Part shown: positions 9,055 to 19,015 of the stretch, piece after piece
Numbering within the stretch: the first letter of the stretch is position 1
Layout of the letters: each line of letters opens with the position of its first letter
Source of the DNA: Campylobacter sp. RM16704
GTDB lineage: Bacteria > Campylobacterota > Campylobacteria > Campylobacterales > Campylobacteraceae
Reading direction: 5' to 3'
Length of the DNA stretch: 64,000 nucleotides
Assembly: GCF_000816245.1 (NCBI RefSeq)
Contig: NZ_CP007769.1
Span: 1,086,464 to 1,150,463 of the forward strand
Translations under genes and position numbers: made by a program
The notes under the pieces: generated by a model
What the model saw: the letters and a program-made list of their open reading frames with translations, nothing else
The model's database searches: none
What the model was told of the DNA's origin: nothing

Positions 9055-9071
9055 AGCAAAAAGTATTCCAA
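9055..9071 (-). promoter_or_regulatory. Possible sigma-54 promoter upstream of flgP
   Basis: On the minus strand the gyrA-flgP gap reads TTGGAATACTTTTTGCTG. The GG and GC dinucleotides are ten bases apart, as required for RpoN, and the sequence is close to the Campylobacter flagellar consensus. A sigma-70-like TATATT overlaps just downstream, so this is a candidate only. Confidence 0.4.
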
Positions 9072-9078
9072 CAATTTA

Positions 9079-11667
9079 CTATTTTAGTTTATCCATATTA
9101 CTTTCATTTTCTAATTCCAAATCTTCCTCTTCTTTAGGACACTTAGCTATACTTACAACTTCATCATTTTCAACATTTACTACTATAACACCACTAGTGT
9201 TTCTACCTGCTTTTCTAATGCTTTGCATATCAACACGTATCATTTTACCACTACTTGTTAAAGCCATTAAATCCATACTCTCATCTACTATAACAATACC
9301 GATTAAATCTTTAGTTTTAGCAGTAAGCTTCATACAAATTACACCCTTACCACCTCTACTTTGGAGTCTATACTCTCCAGCATCAGTGCGTTTGCCTATA
9401 CCTTTAGCACTTACACTTAAAATCTCTTGTGTATCGTTTTCTATGACAACAGCACCTACAACTTCATCGCCTTTTTCTTTAAATTTAATTGCAGTAACTC
9501 CTCTACTTACACGACCAATCTCTCTAACCTTAGCAAGTGGGAATTTAATACACATGCCTTTTTTGGTAACTGCAAAAAGCATTTTACCGCTAACAATATT
9601 TTCTAGTTCTTCACTATTTTCATTTACTTCAATTTCTAGAATATTTTCTGTTTCTAAACTTTCATCTATGTTTGCATTTGTAATTTCATTTTCATCTCTT
9701 GCTACGATGATCGCGGTAACAAGCTCATCATTCTCATCTAAATTAATCGCTTTTACACCTACGCTTCTAATATTTTGATATTCACTTAAATTGGTGCGTT
9801 TTACGATACCATTTTTAGTAAAGAAACATAATGATTTACTCTCATCAAAATCAGTGGTTGGAATAATTGCCATGATTTTTTCATCTGCTTGTAAATTAAT
9901 AAGATTAACCACAGCTTTACCCTTGGCAGTTCTACTTCCTTCTGGAATTTTATAAACTTTAAGCCAGTAAAGTTGCCCACGATCAGTGACAAACATCAAA
10001 GTATCATGTGTATTTGCTGTAAAGAAGTTTTCTATAAAATCATCATCATAAGTTGTAACTGCAACTTTGCCTTTACCGCCACGTTTTTGTTTTTCATATT
10101 GCTTACTTGGAACACGTTTGATATAACCACGATGAGTGATGGTAACTACCATATTCTCATTTGGTATTAAATCTTCTATATCAATATCATCATAATCATC
10201 TTCAATTTGAGTAATTCTTGGAACATCAAATTTTGTTCTCATTTCTTTTAATTCATCTTTTATTAAATTTTCAAGTAAAGTTTCGCTTTTTAAAATTTGA
10301 TCAAGTCTTTCAATTTCTGTTAATAACTCTCTTAATTCATTATCGATTTTCTCCCTTTCAAGTCCTGTTAAACGGCCTAGCTTCATATCTAAAATTGCAT
10401 TCGATTGAAGCTCACTTAAACCAAATTTTTGCATTAATAAATTTTTAGCCGTTGGGTTATCGGGAGAATTTTTAATCAAAGCTATCACTTCGTCAATATT
10501 GTCTAAAGCAATTTTCAAACCTTCTAAAATATGTGCTCTAGCTCTAGCCTTTTGTAATTCATAAATAGTTCTTCTAATAATTACAGTTTTTCTGTGATTT
10601 AAGAATAAATTTAAAAGCTCAATTAAAGAAAAAACCTTTGGTTCTTTATTATGTATTGCAAGCATAATCACACCAAAAGTGCTTTCCATAGTAGTAGATT
10701 TAAAAAGATTGTTTAAAACAATCTCACTTATAGCATCGCGTTTTAGTTCAATTACTACACGAATCCCTTCTCTATCACTTTCATCTCTAACTTCAGCAAT
10801 ACCTTCAATTTGCTTTTCTTTGGCAAGTTCAGCAATTTGCTCAATTAATCTTGCTTTATTAGTCTGATAAGGAAGCTCATCTATGACTATTACATCTTTA
10901 TTTGCTCTTTTTTCTATATGAGTTTTTGCTCTTACCTTAACTCTACCACGACCTGTGCGATAAGCTTCTATAATACCTTTCTTGCCAAATATAATGCCAC
11001 CAGTTGGAAAATCAGGCCCTTTAATAAATTGCATAATCTCTTCTAAATTTGCATTTTTATTATCAATTAAATAAAGCAAACCATCAATAAGCTCATTTAA
11101 GCTATGTGGAGGTATATTAGTAGCCATACCTACTGCAATACCACTTGAACCATTAAGCAATAAATTTGGAACTCTAGCAGGTAAAACATCAGGTTCGCTC
11201 ATAGAATCATCGTAATTTGGTACAAAATCAACTGTGTCTTTTTCTATATCACGCAAAAGCTCTTCAGCTAAAATTGTCATTCTAGCTTCAGTATAACGCA
11301 TAGCTGCAGCACCATCTCCATCAATTGAGCCAAAATTACCTTGCCCATCAACGCTTGGATAGCGCATAGAAAAATCTTGTGCCATTCTAACTAAAGCATC
11401 ATATACAGCGGTATCACCATGTGGATGATATTTACCAATTACATCCCCTACTATACGGGCTGATTTTTTATATGCACTACGACTTCCTACACCTAAATCA
11501 TTCATAGCATATAAAATTCTTCTATGAACCGGTTTTAAACCATCTCTAGCATCAGGTAAAGCACGGCCTATGATAACACTCATAGAATAATCTAAATAAC
11601 TACTTTTTATAGAACTTTCTATATCTATATTTTCAATATCTGAATCTTTAGTAAAAATATTTTCCAT
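9079..11667 (-). CDS. gyrA: DNA gyrase subunit A
   Basis: An 862-residue protein of normal length. It is the breakage-reunion subunit of gyrase, which introduces negative supercoils with GyrB. The catalytic tyrosine is Y125 in [10 protein letters not shown]. The quinolone-resistance region reads [13 protein letters not shown], with T86 and D90 in the susceptible state by C. jejuni numbering. The C-terminal beta-pinwheel domain starts near residue 510 with the GyrA box QKRGGKG. An acidic stretch of about 40 residues rich in E, N and I sits between blades near residue 690. The start has an AAGGA site upstream and lies after the comF-like stop. Confidence 0.97.
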   Translation of the reverse strand: MENIFTKDSDIENIDIESSIKSSYLDYSMSVIIGRALPDARDGLKPVHRRILYAMNDLGVGSRSAYKKSARIVGDVIGKYHPHGDTAVYDALVRMAQDFSMRYPSVDGQGNFGSIDGDGAAAMRYTEARMTILAEELLRDIEKDTVDFVPNYDDSMSEPDVLPARVPNLLLNGSSGIAVGMATNIPPHSLNELIDGLLYLIDNKNANLEEIMQFIKGPDFPTGGIIFGKKGIIEAYRTGRGRVKVRAKTHIEKRANKDVIVIDELPYQTNKARLIEQIAELAKEKQIEGIAEVRDESDREGIRVVIELKRDAISEIVLNNLFKSTTMESTFGVIMLAIHNKEPKVFSLIELLNLFLNHRKTVIIRRTIYELQKARARAHILEGLKIALDNIDEVIALIKNSPDNPTAKNLLMQKFGLSELQSNAILDMKLGRLTGLEREKIDNELRELLTEIERLDQILKSETLLENLIKDELKEMRTKFDVPRITQIEDDYDDIDIEDLIPNENMVVTITHRGYIKRVPSKQYEKQKRGGKGKVAVTTYDDDFIENFFTANTHDTLMFVTDRGQLYWLKVYKIPEGSRTAKGKAVVNLINLQADEKIMAIIPTTDFDESKSLCFFTKNGIVKRTNLSEYQNIRSVGVKAINLDENDELVTAIIVARDENEITNANIDESLETENILEIEVNENSEELENIVSGKMLFAVTKKGMCIKFPLAKVREIGRVSRGVTAIKFKEKGDEVVGAVVIENDTQEILSVSAKGIGKRTDAGEYRLQSRGGKGVICMKLTAKTKDLIGIVIVDESMDLMALTSSGKMIRVDMQSIRKAGRNTSGVIVVNVENDEVVSIAKCPKEEEDLELENESNMDKLK

Positions 11668-11688
11668 AAAAATCCTTAAAATTAATCT

Positions 11689-12270
11689 TCACATTATATC
11701 AAATTTTGCATTAGCTAAAACTAAAGCAAAAAGTACTTCAATATTATTTTTTTCTAAAATTTCTTTTGCTTCAAGCAAACTCAAACCTGTGGTTACAATA
11801 TCATCTACTAAAATTACTGGGTATTTTGGGTATTTTAAAAGTTTATACAATCTCTTGTTGCTTTTGCGAAATTGTAAATTCTTACCACTATACTTTATCT
11901 CTGAACTAGCTTGCAAAGTATGATACATGGGTTTTATAAATTTAGTTTTTAAATGATGAGTTAAAATAGCTGTATGAGAATAATCTTTATAGGTTTTATC
12001 ATCTAATGCTATAGCATTAATCTCGTAGGAAGGATTAAAAAAATCTTTAAATTTAGCAAAACTTAGTTTTGCTAATGCATTTAAAACAAAATACCCTTGA
12101 AATTTATGCTTAAAGTGGATCAAATGTTTAATTTGCTCGTATTGGTAAAAATAATAAACCTTAAAATTACCTTCTAGTTTTCTAATACCTAAAGAATATT
12201 CCAACAATTCTTCTCTACAAGCTGAACAAAAACTTGTAAGAGAAAAACCATGACAATTAAAACATCTCAC
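11689..12270 (-). CDS. ComF-family phosphoribosyltransferase-like protein
   Basis: A 193-residue cytoplasmic protein. An N-terminal zinc-finger-like CFNC...CSAC pair (residues 3-18) is followed by a type I phosphoribosyltransferase domain with the PRPP loop VILVDDIVTTG near residue 157. ComF proteins are needed for DNA uptake during natural transformation, and thermotolerant Campylobacter are naturally competent. The start is a GTG at 12270 whose GTGA overlaps the mapA stop by four bases. It therefore lies between mapA and gyrA in one transcript. Confidence 0.85.
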   Translation of the reverse strand: MRCFNCHGFSLTSFCSACREELLEYSLGIRKLEGNFKVYYFYQYEQIKHLIHFKHKFQGYFVLNALAKLSFAKFKDFFNPSYEINAIALDDKTYKDYSHTAILTHHLKTKFIKPMYHTLQASSEIKYSGKNLQFRKSNKRLYKLLKYPKYPVILVDDIVTTGLSLLEAKEILEKNNIEVLFALVLANAKFDIM

Positions 12271-12917
12271 AAAGAACTTATAATATCTGCGGATTTATTT
12301 GCCACTTGCTTAATAAGAAGCTGGGTAAAAAAAGGCAAATCATTAATCTTATAAAATCCTTTTACCTCTTGTCTTGTTTTAATATTAATAGTTTTATTTG
12401 TGTTAATATCTTTTAATGTTAACTGACTAGCTATTATAGAAAAAAGAGAATTTGAATCAAATTTAGAGTAAAAATCATTAAAGCTCAAATCAACTTTTAA
12501 TACATAAGGAGAATCACTTATATTTTCTACTACAATAATACCTCTATTTTGCAATTCTTCCTTTAAAAAAACATAAAAATAATAATTAAAATTTTCATTA
12601 ATATAATATTTTTTTGTCCCTGAAAGTGAATATTTTAAATTTTCATTTAAATCATAAATCCTATGAATATATACTTTTTTCAAAGAAATACTTTTGTCTA
12701 TAGTTCTTTTATTAGAACAATATTTAAGTCCTACATCACTAATATACACAAGACCTTTAATTTTTGCTTCATAAGCTTTAGAATCTGAAAGGTTATAACA
12801 TTGTTCTTGAATTTTTATAGCTTCATTAACTTTAGCAATCTTTTGATTATTATTAGAATTTACTGCACACGCACTAAAAAATAAAGCCAAAATAAATATA
12901 AGTACTCTTTTAATCAT
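12267..12917 (-). CDS. mapA: MapA outer-membrane lipoprotein
   Basis: A 216-residue lipoprotein with an N-terminal signal ending in the lipobox FFSAC. Two in-frame ATGs occur at 12920 and 12917. The second is better spaced from the AAGGAG ribosome site and is used here. The mature protein has no transmembrane segment. The gene is recognised as mapA, a Campylobacter membrane-associated lipoprotein long used for species identification, by its place before the comF-like gene and gyrA. Its molecular role is unknown. It heads the mapA-comF-gyrA-flgPQ block. Confidence 0.8.
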   Translation of the reverse strand: MIKRVLIFILALFFSACAVNSNNNQKIAKVNEAIKIQEQCYNLSDSKAYEAKIKGLVYISDVGLKYCSNKRTIDKSISLKKVYIHRIYDLNENLKYSLSGTKKYYINENFNYYFYVFLKEELQNRGIIVVENISDSPYVLKVDLSFNDFYSKFDSNSLFSIIASQLTLKDINTNKTINIKTRQEVKGFYKINDLPFFTQLLIKQVANKSADIISSL

Positions 12918-12954
12918 CATCTCTCCTTAAAGTTTAATGATTTTGATAGCAAGA

Positions 12955-12960
12955 ATTATA
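12955..12960 (-). promoter_or_regulatory. -10 box of the mapA promoter
   Basis: Reads TATAAT in the context TGGTATAATTC on the minus strand, giving a leader of roughly 30 bases before the mapA ATG. The rest of the 12921-13102 gap is AT-rich and holds the divergent promoter of the DASS transporter. Confidence 0.65.
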
Positions 12961-13038
12961 CCAAAAACATATAATTTTAAACAAGATTTACTTTTTTTCA
13001 CATAAATTATTTATTTATCTAAAAAAAATTATAAAAAA

Positions 13039-13068
13039 TTGACTTTTAAAACAAAAATTACCTAGAAT
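13039..13068 (+). promoter_or_regulatory. Sigma-70-like promoter of the DASS transporter
   Basis: TTGACT at 13039-13044 and TAGAAT at 13063-13068 are separated by 18 bases. The predicted start point lies about 28 bases upstream of the ATG at 13103, with an AGGAG ribosome site at 13091-13095. Confidence 0.55.
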
Positions 13069-13102
13069 ATGTTACTAAATTACAATATTAAGGAGTTCTT
13101 TG

Positions 13103-14464
13103 ATGAGTTCAAATGCAAAAACACTAATAGTCGTTGCTGATTTAGTGTTGTTTATGGCTTTGCTATATTTTTCGCCTTTTGGAGAAACTAAAGTAAATCA
13201 GGGCTTATCTTTACTAGTCTTTATAGCTATTTTATGGCTCAGTGAAGCCTTACATGTTACTATTACAGCTATTTTAGTTCCTGTTTTAGCCGCTGTTTTA
13301 GGATTATTACCTACTTCTAAAGCTCTAACTGGTTTTGCTGACTCTAATATATTTTTATTTTTTGGTGGATTTGCTCTAGCAGCTGCAATGCATCATCAAA
13401 AACTAGACAAACTCATTGCACATAAAATTTTAACTCTTGCTAAAGGACATTTAGGTTTGTCTAGTTTGTATATTTTTATCACAACTGCTTTTTTATCAAT
13501 GTGGATGAGTAATACCGCAACAGCCGCAATGATGCTTCCACTTGCTATAGGAATGTTAGCTTCGCTTGACCCAGAAAAAAATAGAAATACTTATGTATTT
13601 ATTCTCTTAGGTATAGCTTTTAGTGCTAGTATAGGTGGTATAGGTACTATAGTAGGAACTCCTCCTAATGCTATTGTTGCTACGCAATTACACATTAATT
13701 TTGCTCAATGGCTAAAATATGGTATTCCAATTGTTCTAGTTTTTCTACCAGCAATGATTTTAATTCTATATTTCGTATTTAAGCCAAAATTTAATATGCA
13801 AGTAAACTTACATACGGAAAAAATAGAACTTACTAAACCGAGACTTGTTACTTTAATTATATTTTTAATTGTGGCTTTATCTTGGATTTTTAGTGGAAAA
13901 ATAAATCCTATTATAGAAAATCTTTTTGGATACAAAATAGCAAATTTAGATGCTATTATAGCTTTACTTGCAGCAGTTTTAGTTTGTACTTTCAGAGTTA
14001 TTGACTGGAAAAATATACAAAAAAATACAGACTGGGGTGTTTTAATGCTATTTGGAGGTGGAATAACTCTAAGTGTTGTATTAAGGGATTCAGGTGCTAG
14101 TAAAGTAATGGCTGATACTATTATATCTTTTATAGAAGATGGGCACTTGTTTATTATAGGATTGATTGTTGCGTTCTTTATAGTATTTTTAACAGAATTT
14201 ACATCAAATACTGCTTCAGCAGCATTACTTGTTCCTTTGTTTATATCTATTGCAGATACTTTAGGTGTTCCTGCTTTAGGACTTGCATTAGTCATAGCTA
14301 TAGGTGCATCTTGTGCATTTATGCTACCAGTTGCAACACCTCCAAATGCTATAGTTTTTGGTACAGGATATATCAAACAACAAGAAATGGTAAAAGTAGG
14401 AATTATACTAAATATATTTTGCTCAACTAGTCTTGCTATTATTGCTTATTTCTTTTGGCTTTAG
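13103..14464 (+). CDS. DASS (SLC13) family anion symporter
   Basis: A 453-residue inner-membrane protein with about eleven hydrophobic segments. Two SNT sodium/substrate motifs, SNTATAAMMLP near residue 135 and SNTASAALLVP near residue 370, identify the divalent anion:Na+ symporter family (dicarboxylates, citrate or sulfate). The substrate cannot be set from sequence. Dicarboxylate uptake would fit an amino-acid and organic-acid consumer. I start it at the ATG at 13103, seven bases after AGGAG, rather than the TTG one codon earlier. It is monocistronic and ends in a hairpin shared with thiF. Confidence 0.88.
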   Translation: MSSNAKTLIVVADLVLFMALLYFSPFGETKVNQGLSLLVFIAILWLSEALHVTITAILVPVLAAVLGLLPTSKALTGFADSNIFLFFGGFALAAAMHHQKLDKLIAHKILTLAKGHLGLSSLYIFITTAFLSMWMSNTATAAMMLPLAIGMLASLDPEKNRNTYVFILLGIAFSASIGGIGTIVGTPPNAIVATQLHINFAQWLKYGIPIVLVFLPAMILILYFVFKPKFNMQVNLHTEKIELTKPRLVTLIIFLIVALSWIFSGKINPIIENLFGYKIANLDAIIALLAAVLVCTFRVIDWKNIQKNTDWGVLMLFGGGITLSVVLRDSGASKVMADTIISFIEDGHLFIIGLIVAFFIVFLTEFTSNTASAALLVPLFISIADTLGVPALGLALVIAIGASCAFMLPVATPPNAIVFGTGYIKQQEMVKVGIILNIFCSTSLAIIAYFFWL

Positions 14465-14485
14465 TCTTTAATTTAAAGACTAAAG
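14459..14485. terminator. Bidirectional terminator hairpin between DASS gene and thiF
   Basis: Perfect 13-base arms at 14459-14471 and 14473-14485. They contain the stop codons of both convergent genes. Confidence 0.75.
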
Positions 14486-15276
14486 TTTGCTAAAAGTTCT
14501 AAGACTAAATTAGCTTGATGACCTGCACAAATATTTACTCGTGGAGCCATAAGTCCATTACCCATTTTGGCTTCATTTTTTAAATCTCCACATATATAAA
14601 AATTATTGGCAATTTTTCTTGTTTGTATACTATTACTATCTCCATAACCTGCTAAACCTGAAGCACAAATTAAAGTTTTATGCGGATAAATTTGATGAAA
14701 ATTTTGCATTAAAAGTGCTTTATATATGGCGCTATCAAAAGCTTCACAAACTATATCATCATCTATAAAAAGTTCAGCTATATTTTCTTTTTCTATTTTT
14801 AAAATTTGAGCAAAAACTTCTATAAAAGGGTTTATTTTACTAATTTGATCTTTTAAAGCTTCAGCCTTAAATTTACCTAAATCTTCTATCATATAGGCTT
14901 GGCGGTTAAGATTACTTGGCTCAACTATATCAAAATCAATCAAGTGAAGCCTACCAACTCCACTTCTTGCCAAGTTTATGGCTATATGAGACCCTAACCC
15001 ACCTAAGCCACAAACTGCTACACTTGCTTTTTTAAGTTTATCATGAAGTTTTGGGGTATGTCTTGCTCTCATCATCGCATCAAGAGCTTCATAAGGAGGT
15101 AAAGTGTTTTTTTCTATACAAAAAAGTTCATCATTTTCGCTTAATTTTATTTTCTCTTTTGTCGCAAAGCCATTGACTATCCATACATCATTTTCATTTT
15201 TACTCACGCTTTGAAAAAATTCCAAAGTATTTTTAAAATGTATATCTATCACTCTACCATTAAATTTAATTCTCAT
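14473..15276 (-). CDS. thiF: ThiF, ThiS adenylyltransferase
   Basis: A 267-residue E1-like enzyme that adenylates the ThiS C-terminus with ATP for sulfur transfer in thiamine thiazole synthesis. The nucleotide-binding loop is GLGGLGSHIA near residue 95, followed by D(F)DIVEPSNLNRQ. An N-terminal extension of about 65 residues looks like a second ThiS-like beta-grasp fold. It lacks the usual ThiF zinc cysteine pairs. I start it at the ATG at 15276, which overlaps the thiS stop (TGATG). The thiG and thiH genes that follow thiF in C. jejuni are absent here. Confidence 0.85.
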   Translation of the reverse strand: MRIKFNGRVIDIHFKNTLEFFQSVSKNENDVWIVNGFATKEKIKLSENDELFCIEKNTLPPYEALDAMMRARHTPKLHDKLKKASVAVCGLGGLGSHIAINLARSGVGRLHLIDFDIVEPSNLNRQAYMIEDLGKFKAEALKDQISKINPFIEVFAQILKIEKENIAELFIDDDIVCEAFDSAIYKALLMQNFHQIYPHKTLICASGLAGYGDSNSIQTRKIANNFYICGDLKNEAKMGNGLMAPRVNICAGHQANLVLELLANFSL

Positions 15277-15463
15277 CAACCACCTACAAAAATAACAATT
15301 TCTGCCTTATCGTTTTCTTTTAAAATTAGATTTTCAAATTTATCCTTTGGGATAATTTCTCCGTTTAATCCCAAAGCGATAAATTCTATTTTAATTGCTT
15401 TTCTTTAACATAATCCATAAATCTAAGCTCTTTTAACTCAAGCTTTTGTCCGCTGATAATCAT
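15276..15463 (-). pseudogene. thiS: ThiS sulfur carrier, broken by a one-base deletion
   Basis: From the ATG at 15463 the frame reads a ThiS N-terminus and meets a TAG near 15387 after a run of four A. Restoring one A gives an uninterrupted 62-residue ThiS ending in the required Gly-Gly, with the TGA overlapping the thiF ATG. At 188 bp the locus is one base short of a whole number of codons. The start abuts the stop of the DUF262 gene. The indel lies in a homopolymer, so a real pseudogene, transcriptional slippage or a sequencing error are all possible. Confidence 0.8.
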
Positions 15464-17308
15464 TTATCTATCAACTTCCCAAATAATTTTTACAATTTGA
15501 TATAAAAGTTTTGTTCTTTTTTCTAATGCATCTTGATCAAACTTATCATAAGGTTCAAATTTTATATCTCCAGCAAAAAATTTTTCATTAAAGTTTAAAA
15601 ATAATACATTTTTATGATAAAAATTTTTACAAAGAGATTGCGCCCAAACAAGATGACCGCTGTATGTATTTAATTTTTTATCATACTCTTCGTTACTAGA
15701 AGATATATTTACCTTACCATTAAGTAACAATAATCCGCCTAAAAAATTTCTTTTTACTTTAAAATCTTCTTCATTATCAAAATATTTTATATTAGTCTGA
15801 TTGTGAGCTAATATATGTTCTATATGGTAGATATTTTTTGTTGAAATATAAACAACATCATTTTGCAATGTTTGACCTATACTATCACAAATAAATTTTT
15901 CCACTCTAGCTAATAAATAACGTAAAAATTTTATAGCTGTATTTGAATAGTTATTACTAGCAAAACTTTGATAATCAAGCAAAGAAATGACCTCTAGTAA
16001 ATTCTTTTTATTTTTAATAATATCTCTCAATGTATCATCAAAAATCTTCTGATAGTCTTGTAAATTAGCATTTTTTAATTTTTCACTTAGACTGTATGTA
16101 ATTTCTTGAAAACTATTGCTATCATATATGCCATTTAATTTTAATAGCACCCATAGCCTATCATATTCTTTTGCAATAGTTTCTATTTTTTCTTTTTCTT
16201 CTATATCATTTATTTTACAAGCAGCCAAAATGTTTTGATATTGACCAGATAAAGAATTAATATCTTTACAATAACGCAAAAATTCATTATCACTTTTAAT
16301 AATCTTTGCGTATAAAACAACATAATACGAAATATCTTTTTCAATAAAACTTTTTATATTCAAAATATGTTCTTTATCTTGTTTTCTAAGTTTTAAATTA
16401 TCCGCTATTGAGTTATTTTCAAATATAAATCGATGATAGTAATTATTAATATTTTTTTCTAGCTCAGAATTTCTTTTAAAAATAAATTTTGATTTTATAA
16501 AATCAATAAAAAATTCATCTTCATGATCTAATATTTTTTTAAATGCAATATCCCATATTTCGCAAAATCTATCTGTATCAGTTTTATTTAAAACACCTAT
16601 TAATTTTCCTTTTAAGATCTCAAAAGGTTTTAACGCTTGACCTCTATCATTAATAACCTCAAAAATCATAGGAGTATCATTTTGACTAATAGATAATTCA
16701 ACCAAAGTTAAACGTTTTAGAAAATATAGAGCAAATGATTGCAATTTTTTCAAATCATTATCTTGGAATTTAATATCAAAATATGTCGATATATAATTAT
16801 ATATTTTCGCAAGATTTTCCTCTGTTTTGCTATTATATCTTATGTCAACATTCTCGGCTTTAAAAATACGACTCATAATATTTTGCCTTTTGTTATTATC
16901 TATATTAAAGGTACATCCATAACCATTATTATGATAAACACATTGACCTAATAATTCCCCTAATCCTTTTAATTTGTTGTTATTTTGCATCATATTATGA
17001 AGCTTAGAAGCAATAAGGGTTAATGTGCTTAAACGCTGCTGTCCATCAACTATATATTTTTTTCCATCTATATTATTTATTACGTATACATTCAAATAAT
17101 ACCAATTATACTTACTGATAACTTCTTCTTTGATATCACTATTTTTATATTCCTCATAACACAAATCAAAATTATAAAATATATCATCCAAAAGAATTTT
17201 CGCAGTTTCTCTACTCCATACATATTCTCTTTGATAAAAATCAATATTATAGGTTTGTTTTAAACATTCTTCTACGCTCTTTGTATTAGAAAGTATTGTA
17301 TTTTCCAT
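15464..17308 (-). CDS. DUF262/DUF1524 protein (GmrSD-like, putative defence nuclease)
   Basis: A 614-residue protein. The N-terminal DUF262 (ParB-like nucleotidase fold) shows FYQREYVW at residues 24-31 and the hallmark DGQQR at 88-92. The C-terminal DUF1524 HNH-type nuclease region begins near residue 492 with IEHILAHN. This two-domain order is that of GmrSD type IV restriction enzymes, which cut modified phage DNA, and of related phage-defence proteins. It sits between dapE and thiS, which are neighbours in C. jejuni, so it looks inserted. It keeps tight spacing of 9 bp after dapE and none before thiS, so it is probably read from the dapE operon. Target specificity cannot be told. Confidence 0.85.
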   Translation of the reverse strand: MENTILSNTKSVEECLKQTYNIDFYQREYVWSRETAKILLDDIFYNFDLCYEEYKNSDIKEEVISKYNWYYLNVYVINNIDGKKYIVDGQQRLSTLTLIASKLHNMMQNNNKLKGLGELLGQCVYHNNGYGCTFNIDNNKRQNIMSRIFKAENVDIRYNSKTEENLAKIYNYISTYFDIKFQDNDLKKLQSFALYFLKRLTLVELSISQNDTPMIFEVINDRGQALKPFEILKGKLIGVLNKTDTDRFCEIWDIAFKKILDHEDEFFIDFIKSKFIFKRNSELEKNINNYYHRFIFENNSIADNLKLRKQDKEHILNIKSFIEKDISYYVVLYAKIIKSDNEFLRYCKDINSLSGQYQNILAACKINDIEEKEKIETIAKEYDRLWVLLKLNGIYDSNSFQEITYSLSEKLKNANLQDYQKIFDDTLRDIIKNKKNLLEVISLLDYQSFASNNYSNTAIKFLRYLLARVEKFICDSIGQTLQNDVVYISTKNIYHIEHILAHNQTNIKYFDNEEDFKVKRNFLGGLLLLNGKVNISSSNEEYDKKLNTYSGHLVWAQSLCKNFYHKNVLFLNFNEKFFAGDIKFEPYDKFDQDALEKRTKLLYQIVKIIWEVDR

Positions 17309-17317
17309 ATATAACTC

Positions 17318-18418
17318 CTAGTTAAAACTCTCTATCAAGTCTTTAAAAACCAAATACAATTTTTCAAGCTCTTCTATACTAACTCTTTCATCAACTGCAT
17401 GAATTCTATCATTACACACGCCAAATTCTACTACCTTCACACCAAACTCAGCAAAATATCTTGCATCGCTTGTACCGCCCTTAGTGTTAAGCTCTGGTAC
17501 CACTTGGCTAATTTTTTGCACACTTTCGTTTAGTTTTTGCACGATCTTAGAATCACTTTGTGTTAAAAAAGGTTTTGAACTTTGATCTAAACACAACTCA
17601 TAATCAAGCCCTTCGCAAGTCTTTTCTACATAAGCTTTTATATCTTCTAGGCTAGTTTGTGGGGAATTTCTTACATTAAACATCAATTTCAAATCATTTG
17701 GGGTTACATTGCACACTTCCATACCACCGCGTATATCAGTAATGACAATTTTAGATGGCGCAAATACCTCATCACCTGGATCAAGGTCAAATCCTGCTAA
17801 GAATTTCAAAGCAGAAGCAAAATTATGCACCGGATTAATACATTTTTGCGGGTATGCTACATGACCTTGCTTGCCCTTGATGATTAATTTTCCATTGATA
17901 GAACCACGACGCCCTATTTTAATACTATCTCCAAATTTTTTATCACAAGTTGGCTCAGCAACCACAGCAAAATCAGGCAGCATATCTTTTTCTTGCATAA
18001 ATTTAAGCACTTCAAGCGTGCCGTATTTAGCCTCACCTTCCTCATCACTTGTTAAAATAAGTGAAATTCTTCCTTTAAAATTTCTTACTTCCTTAACCGC
18101 ACACATAAAAGCAGCTACACCACTTTTCATATCTTGTGCACCTCTTACATAAATAAATCCATCTTTTTCTAAAGGTTCAAAAGGATCACTGCTCCAACCC
18201 TCTCCCGCAGGCACTACATCCACATGCCCACCAAAAGCCAAATGCTCCCCATCATCACTAAATTTTTTAGTCAGTAAAAGATTTTTCACACCTTCTTTTT
18301 CTATAAAAAAAGCTTCAAAATCACTTAACTCCACTGCGATATAATTTAACGCCCCATCATCATCTGGGGTGATGGATTTAAATTTACTTAATTCTTTAAA
18401 AATTTCAACTACTTGCAT
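17318..18418 (-). CDS. dapE: Succinyl-diaminopimelate desuccinylase
   Basis: A 366-residue M20-family zinc enzyme that releases succinate from N-succinyl-LL-DAP in lysine and meso-DAP synthesis. Metal-binding motifs are GGHVDVVP near residue 62 and the catalytic SDEEGEA near residue 130. [12 protein letters not shown] marks the dimerisation and substrate domain. GGTSDARYF near residue 320 is a DapE signature. It follows the lysE-family gene after 3 bp, so cobB, lysE and dapE form one operon. Confidence 0.95.
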   Translation of the reverse strand: MQVVEIFKELSKFKSITPDDDGALNYIAVELSDFEAFFIEKEGVKNLLLTKKFSDDGEHLAFGGHVDVVPAGEGWSSDPFEPLEKDGFIYVRGAQDMKSGVAAFMCAVKEVRNFKGRISLILTSDEEGEAKYGTLEVLKFMQEKDMLPDFAVVAEPTCDKKFGDSIKIGRRGSINGKLIIKGKQGHVAYPQKCINPVHNFASALKFLAGFDLDPGDEVFAPSKIVITDIRGGMEVCNVTPNDLKLMFNVRNSPQTSLEDIKAYVEKTCEGLDYELCLDQSSKPFLTQSDSKIVQKLNESVQKISQVVPELNTKGGTSDARYFAEFGVKVVEFGVCNDRIHAVDERVSIEELEKLYLVFKDLIESFN

Positions 18419-18421
18419 GTT

Positions 18422-19015
18422 TTATCCTATAAAAGCTTTATACAGCATAGAAAGAGCAAAATACTCTAAAATAAACGCTGAGAAAAGATTAATGTAAAAT
18501 ATATGTTTGTTTTTCACAAGGGCTTTAAATTTAGACACAAAAAACGATAGAGTAAAAATCCAAAACACAATAAAACCCACCAAACCAAAAAGCAAGGCAA
18601 AAGAGTTTTTACTCTGCATACTAAGTCCTGCTACACTCACCCAAAAGCCTATAACGTAAGGATTTGTAACATTTAAGAAAAATCCTTTGCTAAAACCCTT
18701 TAAAGGATGGGTTTTATTTACCTTGTTAAGATCAACTTTTCTTGTTTTTCTTAGCATTAGAAATACCATAAAACTCAAAAAGAAAAAGCCAAAAACAGCT
18801 AGTATTTTATAAAAAAATTCATTATTTGCAAAGCTTAAAAGCCCAAGGTTAATCAAAATCAAAAAAAGTATGTCAGCACTTAAAGCACCAAGCCCAACAC
18901 AAAAAGCATTTTTAAAAGAAGACAAAGCAGTATTTAAGATTAAAATATTTACAGGTCCAAAAGGCACAGACACACCCATACCTAAAACTATACCTTGTAA
19001 GATTACTTCTAACAT
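18422..19015 (-). CDS. LysE/RhtB-family amino-acid exporter
   Basis: A 197-residue inner-membrane protein with about six hydrophobic segments. The N-terminal GMGVSVPFGPVNILI segment is the LysE/RhtB signature. The family exports basic or neutral amino acids. The substrate is not predictable, although the neighbouring dapE makes lysine-pathway overflow a fair guess. It overlaps the 3' end of cobB by 7 bp and precedes dapE by 3 bp. Confidence 0.88.
   Translation of the reverse strand: MLEVILQGIVLGMGVSVPFGPVNILILNTALSSFKNAFCVGLGALSADILFLILINLGLLSFANNEFFYKILAVFGFFFLSFMVFLMLRKTRKVDLNKVNKTHPLKGFSKGFFLNVTNPYVIGFWVSVAGLSMQSKNSFALLFGLVGFIVFWIFTLSFFVSKFKALVKNKHIFYINLFSAFILEYFALSMLYKAFIG

Noticed and set aside
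9197-9778. 193-codon plus-strand ORF inside gyrA
   Set aside because: Lies wholly antisense to the conserved GyrA C-terminal domain and has no homologue-like features; a shadow frame.
13705-14376. 223-codon minus-strand ORF inside the DASS transporter
   Set aside because: Antisense of membrane-helix codons; the plus frame has the promoter, ribosome site and SNT motifs.
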